Shown here one piece after another: positions 21,825 through 33,345 of a stretch of 64,000 nucleotides of DNA. The notes under the pieces are model-generated. The model was given only the letters and a program-made list of their open reading frames with translations, made no database searches and was not told the DNA's origin. Both the position numbers and the translations under genes were made by a program. The stretch is from Diogma glabrata (taxonomy: Eukaryota > Arthropoda > Insecta > Diptera > Cylindrotomidae). Position 1 is the first letter of the stretch. Every line of letters begins with the position of its first letter. The stretch is taken from contig OY856188.1 of NCBI GenBank assembly GCA_963693315.1, forward strand, positions 247,455,666-247,519,665, written 5' to 3'.

Positions 21825-22881
21825 AGTTTATTCAAAGCATTCTCACCGACCGATACATTTCGGTATCCATCGATGGCTATTCTTCTGCTTCTAAATTAAT
21901 TAACGCTGATGTACCACAAGGCTTAGTTTTGTCACCACTTTATTTTTTGCTTTATATGAAATTAAAATCACCAGTAATCCAATAAATAATTTTGCAGATG
22001 ATAGTACACGCACAAGTCGTTCGTTTTCCTATCTTTAAAAGGGAAAAGGCATGAACGAATAAAGCCCACCCAGAGAGACGCTGCCATAAATGTAAATGAT
22101 AGCCTGAAAGTTTCCAATTGGGGTGACTGAAATATGTTCAATTTTAACTCCACCAAAACATGGCTATTGATTGTTGCTAGATCAACGACCGAGTTTACCA
22201 AAGATATTTCGATTAGTGTGTGTGACAAACAAATAGACGAATGTAAAAAATTTTATTGGTCGTAAAAATTTCTATCGACTTACTCTAGGATGATCGTATA
22301 ATGGCGATGGCAAAGAGCGCGCTAAGAAAACTAGACGTAAAAAATATTTCACTCCATATATCAATTACTCCAAATTTGTAAGTCCTACATTCGTCCTTAT
22401 ATGGAGTATTGTTGTCAAGTTTGAGGTGCTGCATCTATTTCCATCCTGACTCTTTTGAACTCTGTTCAAAAACGTGCTACACGAGTTGTGATTGAAACTT
22501 AACTTCAAATCTTAATTCCTTGATCTCGTTGTATTTTATAAATATCGTCACCAGCAGTGCTCGGATGGAATCGGATCCATCATGCGTCAACAATATTTTT
22601 TACCCTGTTTTACTTGTCAATGATCAATGGTGTGTTACTGCTCACTCACTGTCATAGTGATAAATGAAGAGAAATTTCTTTGTCCATACATCGTACAAAT
22701 GGAATGCTTTGCCCAAATCAATAGTCACGAGTGCCTTCGATCCACTAAGGTTTGAAAAAAAAACGTTCATCGACACCTCAAAACGCATATTGTTGTGCTA
22801 ATTAGATCTTACCAGGGATCTATGTGCTTTTGTGACAAATATTGTAACTCTTATAACATAACACTTTTTATTTAAAAAACA
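21825..22881 (+). pseudogene. LINE-B fragment (RT to 3' tail)
   Basis: 5'-truncated LINE-B in the pogo-like element. Across several frameshifts it reads GYSSASKLINADVPQGLVLS with PLYFLLY (RT palm before the active site), a damaged FADD region (TTTTGCAGATGATAGTAC at about 21990), the YKSYIRPYMEYCC-like segment near 22385, and the C-terminal domain and 3' tail ending about 22881. It is the longest LINE-B piece in the window and ties the many short tails to a reverse transcriptase. Inactive. Confidence 0.75.
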
Positions 22882-23271
22882 AAATAGAGTGCCCTCACCG
22901 AGATATATTCCATAACAATAGAGTTCATCTGGCAGCACCCCTAAGATAACACCTTGGCTTGTAATATCTCACTGCTATTGTCAGTGGTATGTGGTATCTC
23001 TCGTTAGCTCATACATATGTCAATAGCAGGGACTGGAGTTGGCATTATCGTCACTACCGTAGACAAAAAATAAAAAATTGTTCGAATTTCTATAAATCAT
23101 CATACTCAGATTCTATTTAGTTTGAGGTGTCTAATAAACTCCCTTTTATCAGTTACTGTCGAAGTATACGATCGAGGTTATCCCAGGTTTTTTGAAACAA
23201 TAGCTTATGGTAGTTGCTTTAACTTTATATCACGACTTCGAAATAAAATAAACGACATCTATCCGGGCATT

Positions 23272-23364
23272 CACATACAACAGAAACAGAATTTCATACA
23301 AATTTGACAGAAAAAAATTCTGTTTCTGTAAAATTTGTATAAAATTCTGTTTCTGTTGTATGTG
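23272..23364. repeat. 93-nt hairpin, 42-bp arms
   Basis: Arms 23272-23313 and 23323-23364 are inverted copies with two mismatches and a 9-nt loop. Each arm contains ACATACAACAGAAACAGAAT. No ORF or promoter is evident around it. Confidence 0.9.
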
Positions 23365-24204
23365 GCTTCAAGCCTTGAGTGTTTTCGCTATATATTTAAG
23401 GTTCGATACACTAGAGTTTACAAAATCCTAAATTTAAACTTTATAGTGAACAGTCTACACTGCAACGAGCAATAATTTTAAGAGCTCGTTATATTGATCC
23501 ATTTTTAACGGCTTCCTCTACTTTGTGAAATTTAACACATCTAATTTTTTTACGTTTCAATGAACAAACAAACTGCTTCAATTTCTAAGCGATTGCGTAC
23601 AATCGAAGATATTTTTCTACAATTCAAACATTACCCTAACTTGAGAAAGACTTCTTTTGATCGACTTCCGCCAAACACTTTAATTTATTGGTCAAAGTGA
23701 TCACTTGCATTTTAATTTGATTTGGGGCCGTGTCACACCTTTAGCATGTTTATAAAACATGAAAGCATTAAAGAATTCGAACTGATAAATTAGCAAATAT
23801 TTTCTCAACACTTACTTGCGAATTAATGAACCACAACAATGAACCCTTTAATGAACCATAACAAACTAATGAAAGGAAGCAGAAACATTTCGTAGAACAA
23901 TAATATATATCGTAAAGCACCGAATACTTACGACCTTTAAATTTCTATGTTTATTTTGTATTCTTATTTTCTATTCGTACTCTATAAACTGGACAAATTA
24001 CACAGAAAAATAGTTCACGGGACTTAACGTGTGTACGTTATAACCTTATAAGCCGAGGTACCTTATAAGAAGGATAATTTGTTCGTAAAATTTTTATAGA
24101 TGTAAGAAAAAAATTTGCTGTACTCTATAGACCAAGTGTACTTTATATATGGTGTACGCTAAAAGCGAGTTTTACTGTATGTCTATCTGCACGTACCTTA
24201 ATTC

Positions 24205-24382
24205 TGTTGAGTATAATTATTTTAAAGTTGGCAACACTAATTTAGAGAGTCTTTTTGAAGTTTGTTTTTGTACAAGACGCAGTAAAATTGTAATGCTGAA
24301 AAAGCTAAAATAAAATAAAACATTTCATTTGTAAAGTAAAACCATTGCATATTTCTGTTTTAAAATTCTTTATTATCTTACA
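24205..24382 (+). repeat. copia 5' LTR
   Basis: 178 bp starting TGTTGAGTATAATTA and ending TTATCTTACA. It matches the 3' LTR at 28599-28776 with about four differences. Confidence 0.95.
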
Positions 24383-24398
24383 GGTTATGTGCCCAGAA
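24383..24398 (+). promoter_or_regulatory. copia primer-binding site (initiator tRNA-Met half-molecule type)
   Basis: GGTTATGTGCCCAGAA directly follows the LTR. Drosophila copia primes from a cleaved initiator tRNA-Met with a site that I recall as nearly the same sequence. This site has the same form, pairing with an internal part of the tRNA and not its 3' CCA end. Confidence 0.8.
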
Positions 24399-24474
24399 AC
24401 AGCAATAGCAAAAAAAAAGTAAAAAGTATAAAGTAAAAATAGTTGGATAAAAGTAAAAAAAAGTAAAAGTAAAA

Positions 24475-25330
24475 ATGGCGTCTAATGTTGAAGCAGATGA
24501 AATGTGTAGTGTAGAAAAATTATGCGACTACGACTCGTTCGTAGTTTGGGAATTTCAAGTAAAAATTTTATTACAATCTCATGGAGTTTATGAAATAACA
24601 ACCGGAGATGAAGTGCTGAAAGCAGATGATACAGAAGAAAAAAGATGTAAGTGGAAAATAAAAGACGCAAAAGCTCAAAAATATATAGTGACAAGTGTCG
24701 ATAAAAAAGTTTTAATGCATATAATAAATGCTAAAACAGCCAAAGAAATGTTCGAGAAGTTATGTGCTATCTATGAAAAAGATTCTGGACAACAGAAATG
24801 TAAACTGATGCAAGACTTCTTCAGTTACACGTGCACAAAAGGGACGGACATGGCAACGCATATCAGTAATTTGGAAAATATTGCCCACAAATTAAAATCA
24901 TTGGGACAAGAAATACAGAGCGATATGTTGATATCGAAGATTTTATCTACACTTCCGGATAGTTATAAGTATTTTGCAAGTGCTTGGGAGTCAACTTGCT
25001 GAAAAAACTTTAGTGAATCTAATGGCAAGATTGTTAAGTGAAGAACAACGAAATATTAGTAACGAAGAAAAACACAACGTTGTCGCGTTTAAGACAGAAT
25101 TAATGAAGTGTTTTAAATGCAATAAAAGTGGTCATATTGCTAGAAATTGTGTAAGTGGTGTAAAATGTCATAGATGTGGTGAAGTTGGACATTTTGCGAA
25201 GTTTTGTAAAAATCAAAGTAAAACTTATTGTACGATCTGCAAGAAAAATAATCATGAGCCCAAAGATTGTTTTTTTAATAAAATTAAAAAGAAAAAGGAG
25301 GTGAAGTTAATTTTAGTAAAAATAAAGTAG
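24475..25330 (+). pseudogene. copia gag with zinc knuckles (frameshifted)
   Basis: The capsid part (24475-25002) starts MASNVEADEMCSVEKL and ends in SAWEST, the usual copia capsid signature. A frameshift at about 25000 breaks it. It continues in the next frame as AEKTLVNLMARLLSEEQR. From about 25109 come CFKCNKSGHIARNC and CHRCGEVGHFAKFC (CX2CX4HX4C knuckles), then CTICKKNNHEPKDC. These bind element RNA. The stop at 25330 comes just where protease should begin; no D-S/T-G protease motif exists downstream. Confidence 0.88.
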
Positions 25331-25369
25331 AAATCACAAAAGACACTAAAAAGTTTCAAGGTGAATTAA

Positions 25370-26840
25370 CTGATAATGGGCTTTATGTAGTAAAATTTGA
25401 AAACACAGTCACTCAAAAAGCAATGATAAGTGAAAATAAAAATAATACGGATGAGTGGCATAGAAAATTGGGACATCTGGGTTTCAAAAATGTAAATAAA
25501 CTTTCAACTTTAGTGAATGGTATGGATCTTAAAGAAACTGAAAATGACAAAATAAAAGAAGTGTGTGTAGTTTGTTCAATATCAAAGCAAACGAGAGAAC
25601 CATTTTCAAGTGAACGTGCAAGAGCAGAAAAACCGTTAGAAATTATACATACGGATGTTTGTGGTCCGATTGATCCACAGACATGGGATGGTATGAATTA
25701 TTTCATCACATTTATTGATGACTATACGAATTTTTTGATGATTTACTTAATGAAAAACAAGTTTGAAACATCAGATATAGTGAAAAATTATATTGAAGAA
25801 GTTTTTTTTTTTTTTTTTTTTTATTCTATGTTAGGCATGTTTAGTGTTAACCAATATAGATCAACGTCTCTGAATATCCGAAGATACCATGCTAACTAAG
25901 GAACTAGGGCTTGAAAGTATTATTCAAATATCTTTGAGGAATTTATTAATGTTGATCTTAAAGTTTTGAGGATTAAAATTATCAGGAAAGACCCACGCCG
26001 GTAAGGCATTCCAGAGATGAGAAACTCTGTTAAAAAAATCGCGTTGAAAAGCGACAGTTCTACACCTAGTCACTCGAACCGTAAAAGAATGGGCTGATAT
26101 TGATGCTCTAGTGAAGCGCGCGAAGTTTGCTGGTTCAGGCAAAATCGATTTGATCTCCGCAGACGTCCGTTCGTCCATAATATACTTGTAAAATACCGTC
26201 AAATCAGCGACTTCTCTTCTATGTTGCAAGGAATCAAGCTCATTAGTAAGAGTCGAGTTGCCGATCAATTTAACAGCTCTCCGCTGTACAGAATCAAGAC
26301 ATTTCAAACTACTTAATAGTAGAAGTTGAACGAAAATGGAACCTGAAAGTAAAAAAGTTAAGATCCGATAATGGTGGTGAGTATGTTAATAATAATCTAA
26401 AATTTTGGTTAAAGAATAGAGGAATAACACATGATACAACAATACCATATTCTCCACGATTGAATGGCAAAGCAGAGAGAATAAATAGAACTATTATGGA
26501 AAGAACAAGAGCACTAATTTCAGATAGTAAAGTAAACAAAAATCTATGGGGTGAAGCAGTTTTAACGTCGGGTTACTTAATAAATAGAAGTCCATCAGAA
26601 GCAATTAATAATACACCCGCTGAAAACTGGTATAACAAAAAACCAAATTTATCAAATCTTCAAATATTTGGTTCTGATGCATTTGCAAAAGTTCTTAGTC
26701 CACTTAAAAAACTGGATGATCGGAGTAAAAAGTTTGTGTTTGTTGGGTATTCGCCAAACGGATATAGATTATATGATTCAGAAAAACAAAAAATCGTAAT
26801 TTCGAGAGATGTCAAATTTAAAAATGGAAAAAAACAATAA
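25370..26840 (+). pseudogene. copia integrase, split by LINE-A
   Basis: Integrase joins element DNA to the genome. The N-terminal HHCC finger is visible (WHRKLGHLGF ... CVVCSISKQT), then IIHTDVCGPI with the first catalytic Asp (about 25647). The frame is cut at 25803 by the LINE-A insert and resumes at 26321 with EVERKWNLKVKKLRSDNGGE (second Asp) and NGKAERINRT (catalytic Glu). The core ends in SRDVKFKNGKKQ at 26840, then a frameshift in an A-rich run leads into RT. Apart from the insertion the catalytic triad is present. Confidence 0.9.
25804..26320 (-). mobile_element. LINE-A, 5'-truncated copy inside copia integrase
   Basis: A reverse-oriented 3' end of LINE-A. The poly(A) appears as T at 25802-25822, then the conserved 3' UTR, then ORF2 C-terminus on the minus strand (25924-26307: CLDSVQRRAVKLIG, SLQHRREVADL, LWNALPAWVF). 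The flanks AGAAGTT at 25797-25803 and 26321-26327 are a 7-bp target duplication. Removing the insert restores the integrase frame (IEEVERKWN). It is younger than the copia insertion. Confidence 0.92.
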
Positions 26841-28542
26841 TACGAGTAAAATAAATTTTGTGGTCAATGAATACGAGGAAGACTTTACTGAAACAGAGGA
26901 TGTAGAACCACAATTAGAAATAGATCAAACAATAGAACGAGAACAACAAGATGAAACAATAAATGTTATGAATGAAACAGTTAATGATCAGAGAAAATCT
27001 GGAAGAACACGTAAAATTCCAGACAAATATAAAGATTTTGCGATGATGACATATGAAGAGGCAGTATCAGGTCAAAACAAAGAAAATTGGTTGAAGGCAA
27101 TAGAAGAAGAGAAAACTTCGCTTGAGAAAAATAAAACATGGGTATGTGTAGACAAGTCTGACATTGGAAATGAAAAAATTGTGACTAGTAGATGGGTATT
27201 CAAAATAAAAGATGATGGAAGGTATAAAGCGAGACTAGCAGTTAGAGGTTGTGAACAAAAATATGGATTGAACTATGAGGAAACCTACAGTCCAGTAATA
27301 AACAGCAGCGCACTAAGAATAATATTTGGGTTAGCGGCTAGTCGAAGAGATTATATCTTGAAATTTGATATAAAAACTGCATTCCTGTATGGTGAACTGG
27401 AAGAAAATATCTATATGTACATGCCAGAAGGATATGACAATGAAAAAATATGTAAATTGCAAAAATCACTCTATGGCTTGAAACAAGCACCAATGAGATG
27501 GAATGTAAGAATAACAAATTTTTTAAAGGAAAAAGGACTAAAACCACTTGTTTCAGAACAATGTATATATAGATCCGAAGATGGGTTAATAATTCTCGCA
27601 ATTTACGTTGATGATGCAATTATAATAGGAAATGATAAAATAAAAATGAAAGAGTTGCTGAACAGTTTGGAAAAGGAGTTTGAAATAGTTATTGATGAAA
27701 AACCAAAATCATTTTTAGGTATAGGAATTGAAGTTAACTCAGAAAATATAAAATTAAATCAAGAATTATATACGAAAAACATAATTGAAAAATTTCAAAT
27801 GGAAGATGCCAAAATTGCAAAGGTACCGATGTCAAAGAATTCAGAAGCAGTAGTAAACTTTATTGATAATAAGAGTGCATTTCCTTATCGTGAAGCAGTG
27901 GGAAATCTACTCTATCTTTCTAACAAAACAAGACCAGGTATTTCATACGCAGTAAGTTATAGTAGTAGATCTGTGGAAAACCCTTCAAAAGAAAATATCA
28001 ACAAAGTAAAACAAATATTTCGATATTTAAAAGGAAGCATACACCATGGAATTTCGTTTGATGTACACAGTGATGTATCGTACATAGAGGCATATTGTGA
28101 TTCGGATTATGCAGGTGATACAGAATCACGTAAAAGCACATCTGGCTATATAGTAAAATTTTGTGGTGGTCCGATAAGCTGGTGTTCGAGAAAACAACCG
28201 ATAGTAGCAACTTCGAGTACAGAAGCAGAATACATCTCAGCGGCAGAATGTACGAAAGAAATTGTATACTTAAAATCATTGATTGAAGAAATAATATCAA
28301 AGCCTGTAAAGGTTAAACTTTTTGTAGATAGTCAAAGTGCCATAAAATTGATTAAAAATGGAGTGTTTAATAGAAGAAGTAAGCATATTGACGTGAAATA
28401 TCATTATATAAATGAAAAGGTTAAAGATAAAGTAATTGAAATCGAATATTGTCCATCAGAAGCTCAATTGGCAGATTGTTTTACAAAACCTCTCACCGAA
28501 GAAAAATTTAAAATGTTAATTGATAAATTTCTTGTTAAATAA
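26809..28542 (+). CDS. copia reverse transcriptase and RNase H
   Basis: A 577-aa open frame, effectively the intact C-terminal half of copia Pol. Residues 1-75 are a linker. RT begins near SRWVFKIKDDGRYKARLAVR, then DIKTAFLYGELEE (first catalytic Asp), SLYGLKQAPMRWN, and IYVDDAII (YVDD active site, about residue 267). RNase H carries EAYCDSDYAGD, SWCSRKQPIVATSSTEAEY and FVDSQSAIKLI with its acidic residues, then RRSKHIDVKYHYI. The frame has no internal stop, so selection acted until recently. The ATG at 26809 is the ORF start only; natural translation would come from the upstream polyprotein. Confidence 0.93.
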   Translation: MSNLKMEKNNNTSKINFVVNEYEEDFTETEDVEPQLEIDQTIEREQQDETINVMNETVNDQRKSGRTRKIPDKYKDFAMMTYEEAVSGQNKENWLKAIEEEKTSLEKNKTWVCVDKSDIGNEKIVTSRWVFKIKDDGRYKARLAVRGCEQKYGLNYEETYSPVINSSALRIIFGLAASRRDYILKFDIKTAFLYGELEENIYMYMPEGYDNEKICKLQKSLYGLKQAPMRWNVRITNFLKEKGLKPLVSEQCIYRSEDGLIILAIYVDDAIIIGNDKIKMKELLNSLEKEFEIVIDEKPKSFLGIGIEVNSENIKLNQELYTKNIIEKFQMEDAKIAKVPMSKNSEAVVNFIDNKSAFPYREAVGNLLYLSNKTRPGISYAVSYSSRSVENPSKENINKVKQIFRYLKGSIHHGISFDVHSDVSYIEAYCDSDYAGDTESRKSTSGYIVKFCGGPISWCSRKQPIVATSSTEAEYISAAECTKEIVYLKSLIEEIISKPVKVKLFVDSQSAIKLIKNGVFNRRSKHIDVKYHYINEKVKDKVIEIEYCPSEAQLADCFTKPLTEEKFKMLIDKFLVK

Positions 28543-28589
28543 ATTTTGTTTGAAAAGTTTGTAATGTTAAATTTTAAGAATTAATAATT

Positions 28590-28598
28590 AAGAGAAGG
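28590..28598 (+). promoter_or_regulatory. copia polypurine tract
   Basis: AAGAGAAGG lies directly before the 3' LTR, the place where plus-strand DNA synthesis is primed. Confidence 0.85.
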
Positions 28599-28776
28599 TG
28601 TTGATGATAATTATTTTAAAGCTGGCAACACTAATTTAGAGAGTCTTTTTGAAGTTTGTTTTTGTACAAGACGCAGTAAAATTGTAATGCTGACAAAGCT
28701 AAAATAAAATAAAACATTTCATTTGTAAAGTAAAACCATTGCATATTTCTGTTTTAAAATTCTTTATTATCTTACA
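28599..28776 (+). repeat. copia 3' LTR
   Basis: 178 bp starting TGTTGATGATAATTA and ending TTATCTTACA, followed by the AATTC target duplication. Confidence 0.95.
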
Positions 28777-28781
28777 AATTC

Positions 28782-31780
28782 ATTTAATTTCACAGTATTC
28801 TTATTTAGATAAAAGTATCTTTTTATCTTCCTCTAGTGCCCTCTCTTATTTTATATTTATATTATTATTATTTTTATTTATTAAATTCAAGCTTACAATA
28901 TATTTATTAAATTTTGTCAATTTGTTATGTAACTAGCGCGAACTGCTTTTCCAAACGCGAATGCATTAGTTATCCAATGTACTATGTAATACATTTTATT
29001 TCGTTTTGTTGGTATAGCTAGTGAATAGACATCTTTGCGGATTATACATACAAAACCAAACTACTGAAATGTTACTTTTTATGTCTAGACGAATAACCAA
29101 CCAAAAGACCACAGACGATCCTCTAAAATAGTTTAAATAACATATTGTGATTAGTTGTATTTTTTAAATACATTACGGAAAATGATTAACTGCATTATAA
29201 AATAACGTTCCAGGAATTTAAAACAAAAATTTCTTTAACATTTGATTACTGATTTGATTGATTAGCAGAGTTTTATGGAAGCCAACGTTTTTTTTTATAA
29301 AGAAAACTTAATTGAAATTAATGTTTAACTTTATTTCTTTTTTATCAATTAATTTGTCAATAAATGGATGGAAATACAATCCGAACAAAACCCGTATACC
29401 AATGAAAGAGGACTGATATTTTGAGTCAGTTCATTGGAATTTAATTACACTTTGTTTCTTGGGAAAAGTTATATATGCTGTGGAAACTCATCAATTTTAA
29501 CTGTTTCTGTATTTATTTATTAATGTTCTTATTTCGAATTAAATCATTAAATTTTATTTCTATCGACAGTTGCAAACACGGATATAATTTCAAGTTTAAC
29601 TTAATATATATATAATGAGTAATAAATTATATTTTCCTCTCACACCACCCACAAATTGTTAAAACTAATTATTTTTCCCACACAATTATTTCCACTAGCA
29701 TGCATCGTCTGATATTTAAATTGTATAGATCTGTTATGACTGACTCAAAATAGATTCATTAGAGAAAAATAAAAATAATGACTGTCAGTAATTGAAAATT
29801 TGATGACTTTTTTTTTTTGTTCGTGATCCTAACTAGGAGCTGTGATTCATTAGTCATATGGAAACACACGAAAGAAACATGATGATGGAGTACAATTTTT
29901 AAAAACGTATAATGTAAGAATTGTGCTAGTAGCCCTATTTTATCCAAAACAAATCATCTTATCAATAATTTCTTGAAAAAGAAATAAATATTTCTTGTGT
30001 TAAATATTAATATTATTTCTGTAAACTGAAAGTTAAAGTTATTCATTTTTCATTAACTTTCTTAACAAATTCTACATCAAATATTATTTACGATCGACAG
30101 AATTTCTATAGAAAATTAAGTTCATTGAAATCGAAACGGAGTTTGTTTGTATGAGAAAGATGACACATTACAGTAACATAATATCAATAATAATAATTAG
30201 GTTTTCTATTTATTTATCACCATTAGAAGTGGGTCAGAATTAATGGGGATTATAAAAGTGACATAATTTTAGTAGTATGATTGGAATGTGGATTATTGTA
30301 ATCTAGGTTATAGTTATTCATAAAACAAATGTTTGAAAGACTGAAATTAGTTGGTCCTTGGAAGAAGTGCAATCACATGTTAAACTATGTTCAGAATTTC
30401 TTTTATACCCTTTAGGATGAACGTAACCCTACTAGTGAAACTGAGGTTGTGTCTCTTTTCGTTGGCTATCTCGTAAACTATCAAATCCATAGACTTGTTT
30501 GTTTGTTTGTTCAAATTTGATTAGATCTTTATGACAACCCGTGCCACGACAATATTAGACTGTTTATTATTATTTCATTACGCACTAGTGCGTAATAAAC
30601 ATATTACGTTACTGCAATCTTGGTGGTTTTATTATAATAAACATTAATGAATCTTCCAACAATAAATTACCATCACCTGTATCATAAGTGACAACTCCTA
30701 GTTTGATCGTAGAAAAAAACTTTGAATAATCAATAATTGTTTAGTTACTATGAAACGTAATTGACGTATTATGATTTACAAAATTAACAAAAAGAGAGCA
30801 GGTAAACGAAACATAACGGACTAATTCTGTATGAATCTATATATCAGAGATACTGATAAGACCACACCCAGAACCAATTCCTGTAAATCTTATCATACTT
30901 TGTTCTAAATTTTTATATATTTTCCTGTCCAAGTTTTATAATAGAACTCTGAACTGGTCTAGTCTATATATATGCTTTGTGTGTCATACAACAATAATAA
31001 TAATAAAAAAATTCCTATTCGTACATCTCAAATCTCAATTTGTTCAAATTAATCTTCCAACATAACGAAGTGGATGACATACGAATTAAATTACAACAGG
31101 AAAAATATTTGCACGCGAAAGACGTCATCACGTTAGATCATTAGTTTGAAATAAAACAAACGTTCAGAAAAATAAAATAAAAAGAATTGTTAGGAAGATG
31201 CATGTTCATTTATACAATGTACGAGTTAATCGGAGTAAATAATTTAAAAATAAATGTATAATTAAGAAAATAACACAGCAACAATAACTATTCTAAAATA
31301 CTTTATTAATGATAATAAAAATATATATTTTTTATAAAACGTTGATTAACAACCAGGAGCTTGCAAAAGATCTAAAAAACGTATCGATGTTAGAGCACTT
31401 GTACTCATGAACTAATAATAACAGCCAAACGAAACATTAAACAAACCGTTCATAACATGTCTTTGGCTATTTACTTCTCATCCTTTCCTCATAATTACGG
31501 TTGATTGATGAAACGGTTTTGAGCTATTTTTTGTTGCTTCTTTTATTATTATATAGTAATTGCAAAAAAATTGCACTATTATAGTAATAAACCTAATTGA
31601 ATTTAATTTACTGATGCGAAAGAAGCAAATTAATTTCAATACATGTAATTTCGAAAACAAAAAATTAGTTTTAGATTGAGTGAATTTTTTCAACATGATT
31701 TAATGTTGATCAAAATGTTGATATAAAAAGTTATAGGCGCATAATATAACAATTTTTTTGTTTAAACCGCTGTAAGCCAC
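28782..31780. other. AT-rich intergenic DNA, no feature seen
   Basis: Three kb with no recognisable gene, RNA or repeat, the longest quiet stretch in the window. The one small oddity is an 18-bp perfect palindrome, TTACGCACTAGTGCGTAA, at 30578-30595. Confidence 0.55.
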
Positions 31781-31782
31781 TT

Positions 31783-32232
31783 GCAATAGCGAGTGAACTC
31801 TATTTAGTCTACGGTAGCAACCTCAATCTTAGCTGTGTAGTATTCCTTGATGATATCACGTTAGTCCTTACTCGAAAAATCAAACCTTGATATAACTCTA
31901 TGGATGGACTTTGATCATAGAGGAAGACAGTGCGTCACATGATCAAGCAAAATGCTGGCAACCTCATTTTAATTTTATCCGTGCAAAATTTTTTTTAAAA
32001 CCCTATACAGTATACACTCTTTTATTTTTAATTGCTTTATTCGATCATGAAATATTAATATGTGTCATATTTTATATGTGTTATCCCTTCTTTAAAAAAA
32101 ATATAAAAAAAACAAAAAACAAAAAATTGCATACATCACATCGTAGAACGAATGTTGTTTTTAGACCTTAGTCTTAAAAGGTTTAAATGTGTTGTTGTGA
32201 TACATATTGTACTACAAAGCACATTTTGTTAA
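31783..32232 (+). mobile_element. SINE-like element: R1 head plus LINE-B tail
   Basis: The R1 head (GAACTCTATTTAGTCTACGG onward, about 31795-32000) is followed after ~150 bp by a LINE-B-type 3' tail (GTCTTAAAAGGTTTAAATGT, TTGTTGTGATACA, ending about 32232). The same two modules in the same order and orientation occur at 58.7 and 63.5 kb. No ORF. A SINE borrowing a LINE tail is the simplest reading; an internally deleted LINE-B is the alternative. Confidence 0.55.
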
Positions 32233-33247
32233 AAAAAATCCATTTTGTGTTTGCCAAAAATGGCAAATGGCTAGTCCGTACCAAAGAAGTACAAATTTGT
32301 TCATTACACCCTAAATTTCTAAACTGTCCCAAATGCACTTAAGATGCAAACAAGTTAGCTCTTTTTGATGTGGCATGCATTTTTACTATATGAATTGCTC
32401 CGGCCAACTCAAATCATGTTCCACATCTAGTGAAATTAATAAATTCAAGAAATTTTTTTGATGTGGAGAAAATTTTTCAATTCGTCATGTTTTATATCCA
32501 AAAAACGAGTGAGATTTTACAAATTTGGGAATTAAAATATCAAACCCCAGAAAAATTTGGAATGTTTTATAATTAACGCAATGCGCGAAATTTTACAAAT
32601 GGTTAGAAGTTTTTGAATTTACCTAAGATTACTTTTTGAGGTGAAGGAAACCTAACTTATCATGCGATCATGCACATCCGATCTATTGGATTAAAATTTA
32701 CACATATCTGATGGGATCCTCCTTGATGGTTCCAAATTTGTGTTTTCTGATAAGTAAAAGGGGCAAAACATTTTGTTTGAACAGCTATGCATGGTTACGG
32801 TTTATCGCAATTTTATTTATTTTTGTGGTTTCGACTCCAAAAGGTTTCATTTTCATCAGAGGCTTGGTTTTTGGTGAAAAAAAAATAAACAAACTTAAAA
32901 ATAATTACTTCAGGCAATCCGATCCGTTGCTCCCATTCAACGGTTTGTGCTAAATGTTACAAATGCTTAGATTATTCCAAATATATATAGATTTTTTAGT
33001 TGAGTCCTCTGAGGTCACGGTGTTTGTGACACTGTGATACGGGTCTGGCTCAATCGAGGTACTCGAGCTTTAACGGGGTTTTTGTATACCGTAAACCCAT
33101 TGTCATGAACCTTGACTTAATCGTGCAGGCCGATGCTTATTCACCATCATCCTCAATCCAATACGTCAAATTCTGTATGCCACAGAGCTAGGGGGTTTCA
33201 AACTAAGTAAATACACCTGACGCTCTCAGTTGTATATAGACTTCTAA
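32233..33247. other. unassigned; GC-richer block at 33000-33230
   Basis: Mostly AT-rich with no gene. The last ~230 bp (about 33000-33230) are GC-richer and include GGTACTCGAG and GTGCAGGCCGATGCTTATTC. They read like the 3' region of a retroelement, but I cannot name one. Confidence 0.4.
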
Positions 33248-33345
33248 CGCGTCAAGAAAACTCAGCCTCCTAAATATATGTAAAAAATATTTCACTCCGT
33301 ATCAATTACTCCACATTTATAAGCATATGAAATCAAATCTCTTAT
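33248..33345 (+). pseudogene. LINE-B fragment, 5' piece (interrupted by hAT-2)
   Basis: It contains AAAAATATTTCACTCCGTAT and the YxSYIRP-region block CAATTACTCCACATTTATAAG, with a small deletion after it. The rest of the same copy resumes at 36841 beyond hAT-2. Confidence 0.75.

Larger units (their letters stand above)
21318..24177. mobile_element. pogo-like DNA transposon, decayed
   Basis: The inverted termini CAGTAAAACTCGTTTATAAA (21318) and CAGTAAAACTCGCTTTTAGC (ending 24177) are flanked by TA on both sides (21316-21317 and 24178-24179). They resemble the termini of Tc1/mariner pogo/Tigger elements, which duplicate TA. Subterminal GTACGTTATA-like motifs recur at both ends. The 2.86-kb interior contains a LINE-B fragment and a strong hairpin; I could not recognise a transposase. 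The copia element lies 27 bp beyond its right end. Confidence 0.7.
24205..28776 (+). mobile_element. Ty1/copia retrotransposon, complete ends, defective inside
   Basis: The 178-bp LTRs (TG...CA) differ at about four positions by eye. The 5-bp target duplication AATTC is perfect at 24200-24204 and 28777-28781. A primer site abuts the 5' LTR and a purine tract abuts the 3' LTR. Gag with zinc knuckles, integrase, RT and RNase H occur in Ty1/copia order. Damage: gag frameshift near 25000, the whole protease segment missing, a 517-bp LINE-A insertion in the integrase, and a frameshift near 26830. Similar LTRs indicate fairly recent insertion. Confidence 0.95.

Noticed and set aside
30578..30595. 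18-bp perfect palindrome TTACGCACTAGTGCGTAA
   Set aside because: Isolated, with no second copy or nearby promoter. It could be chance.
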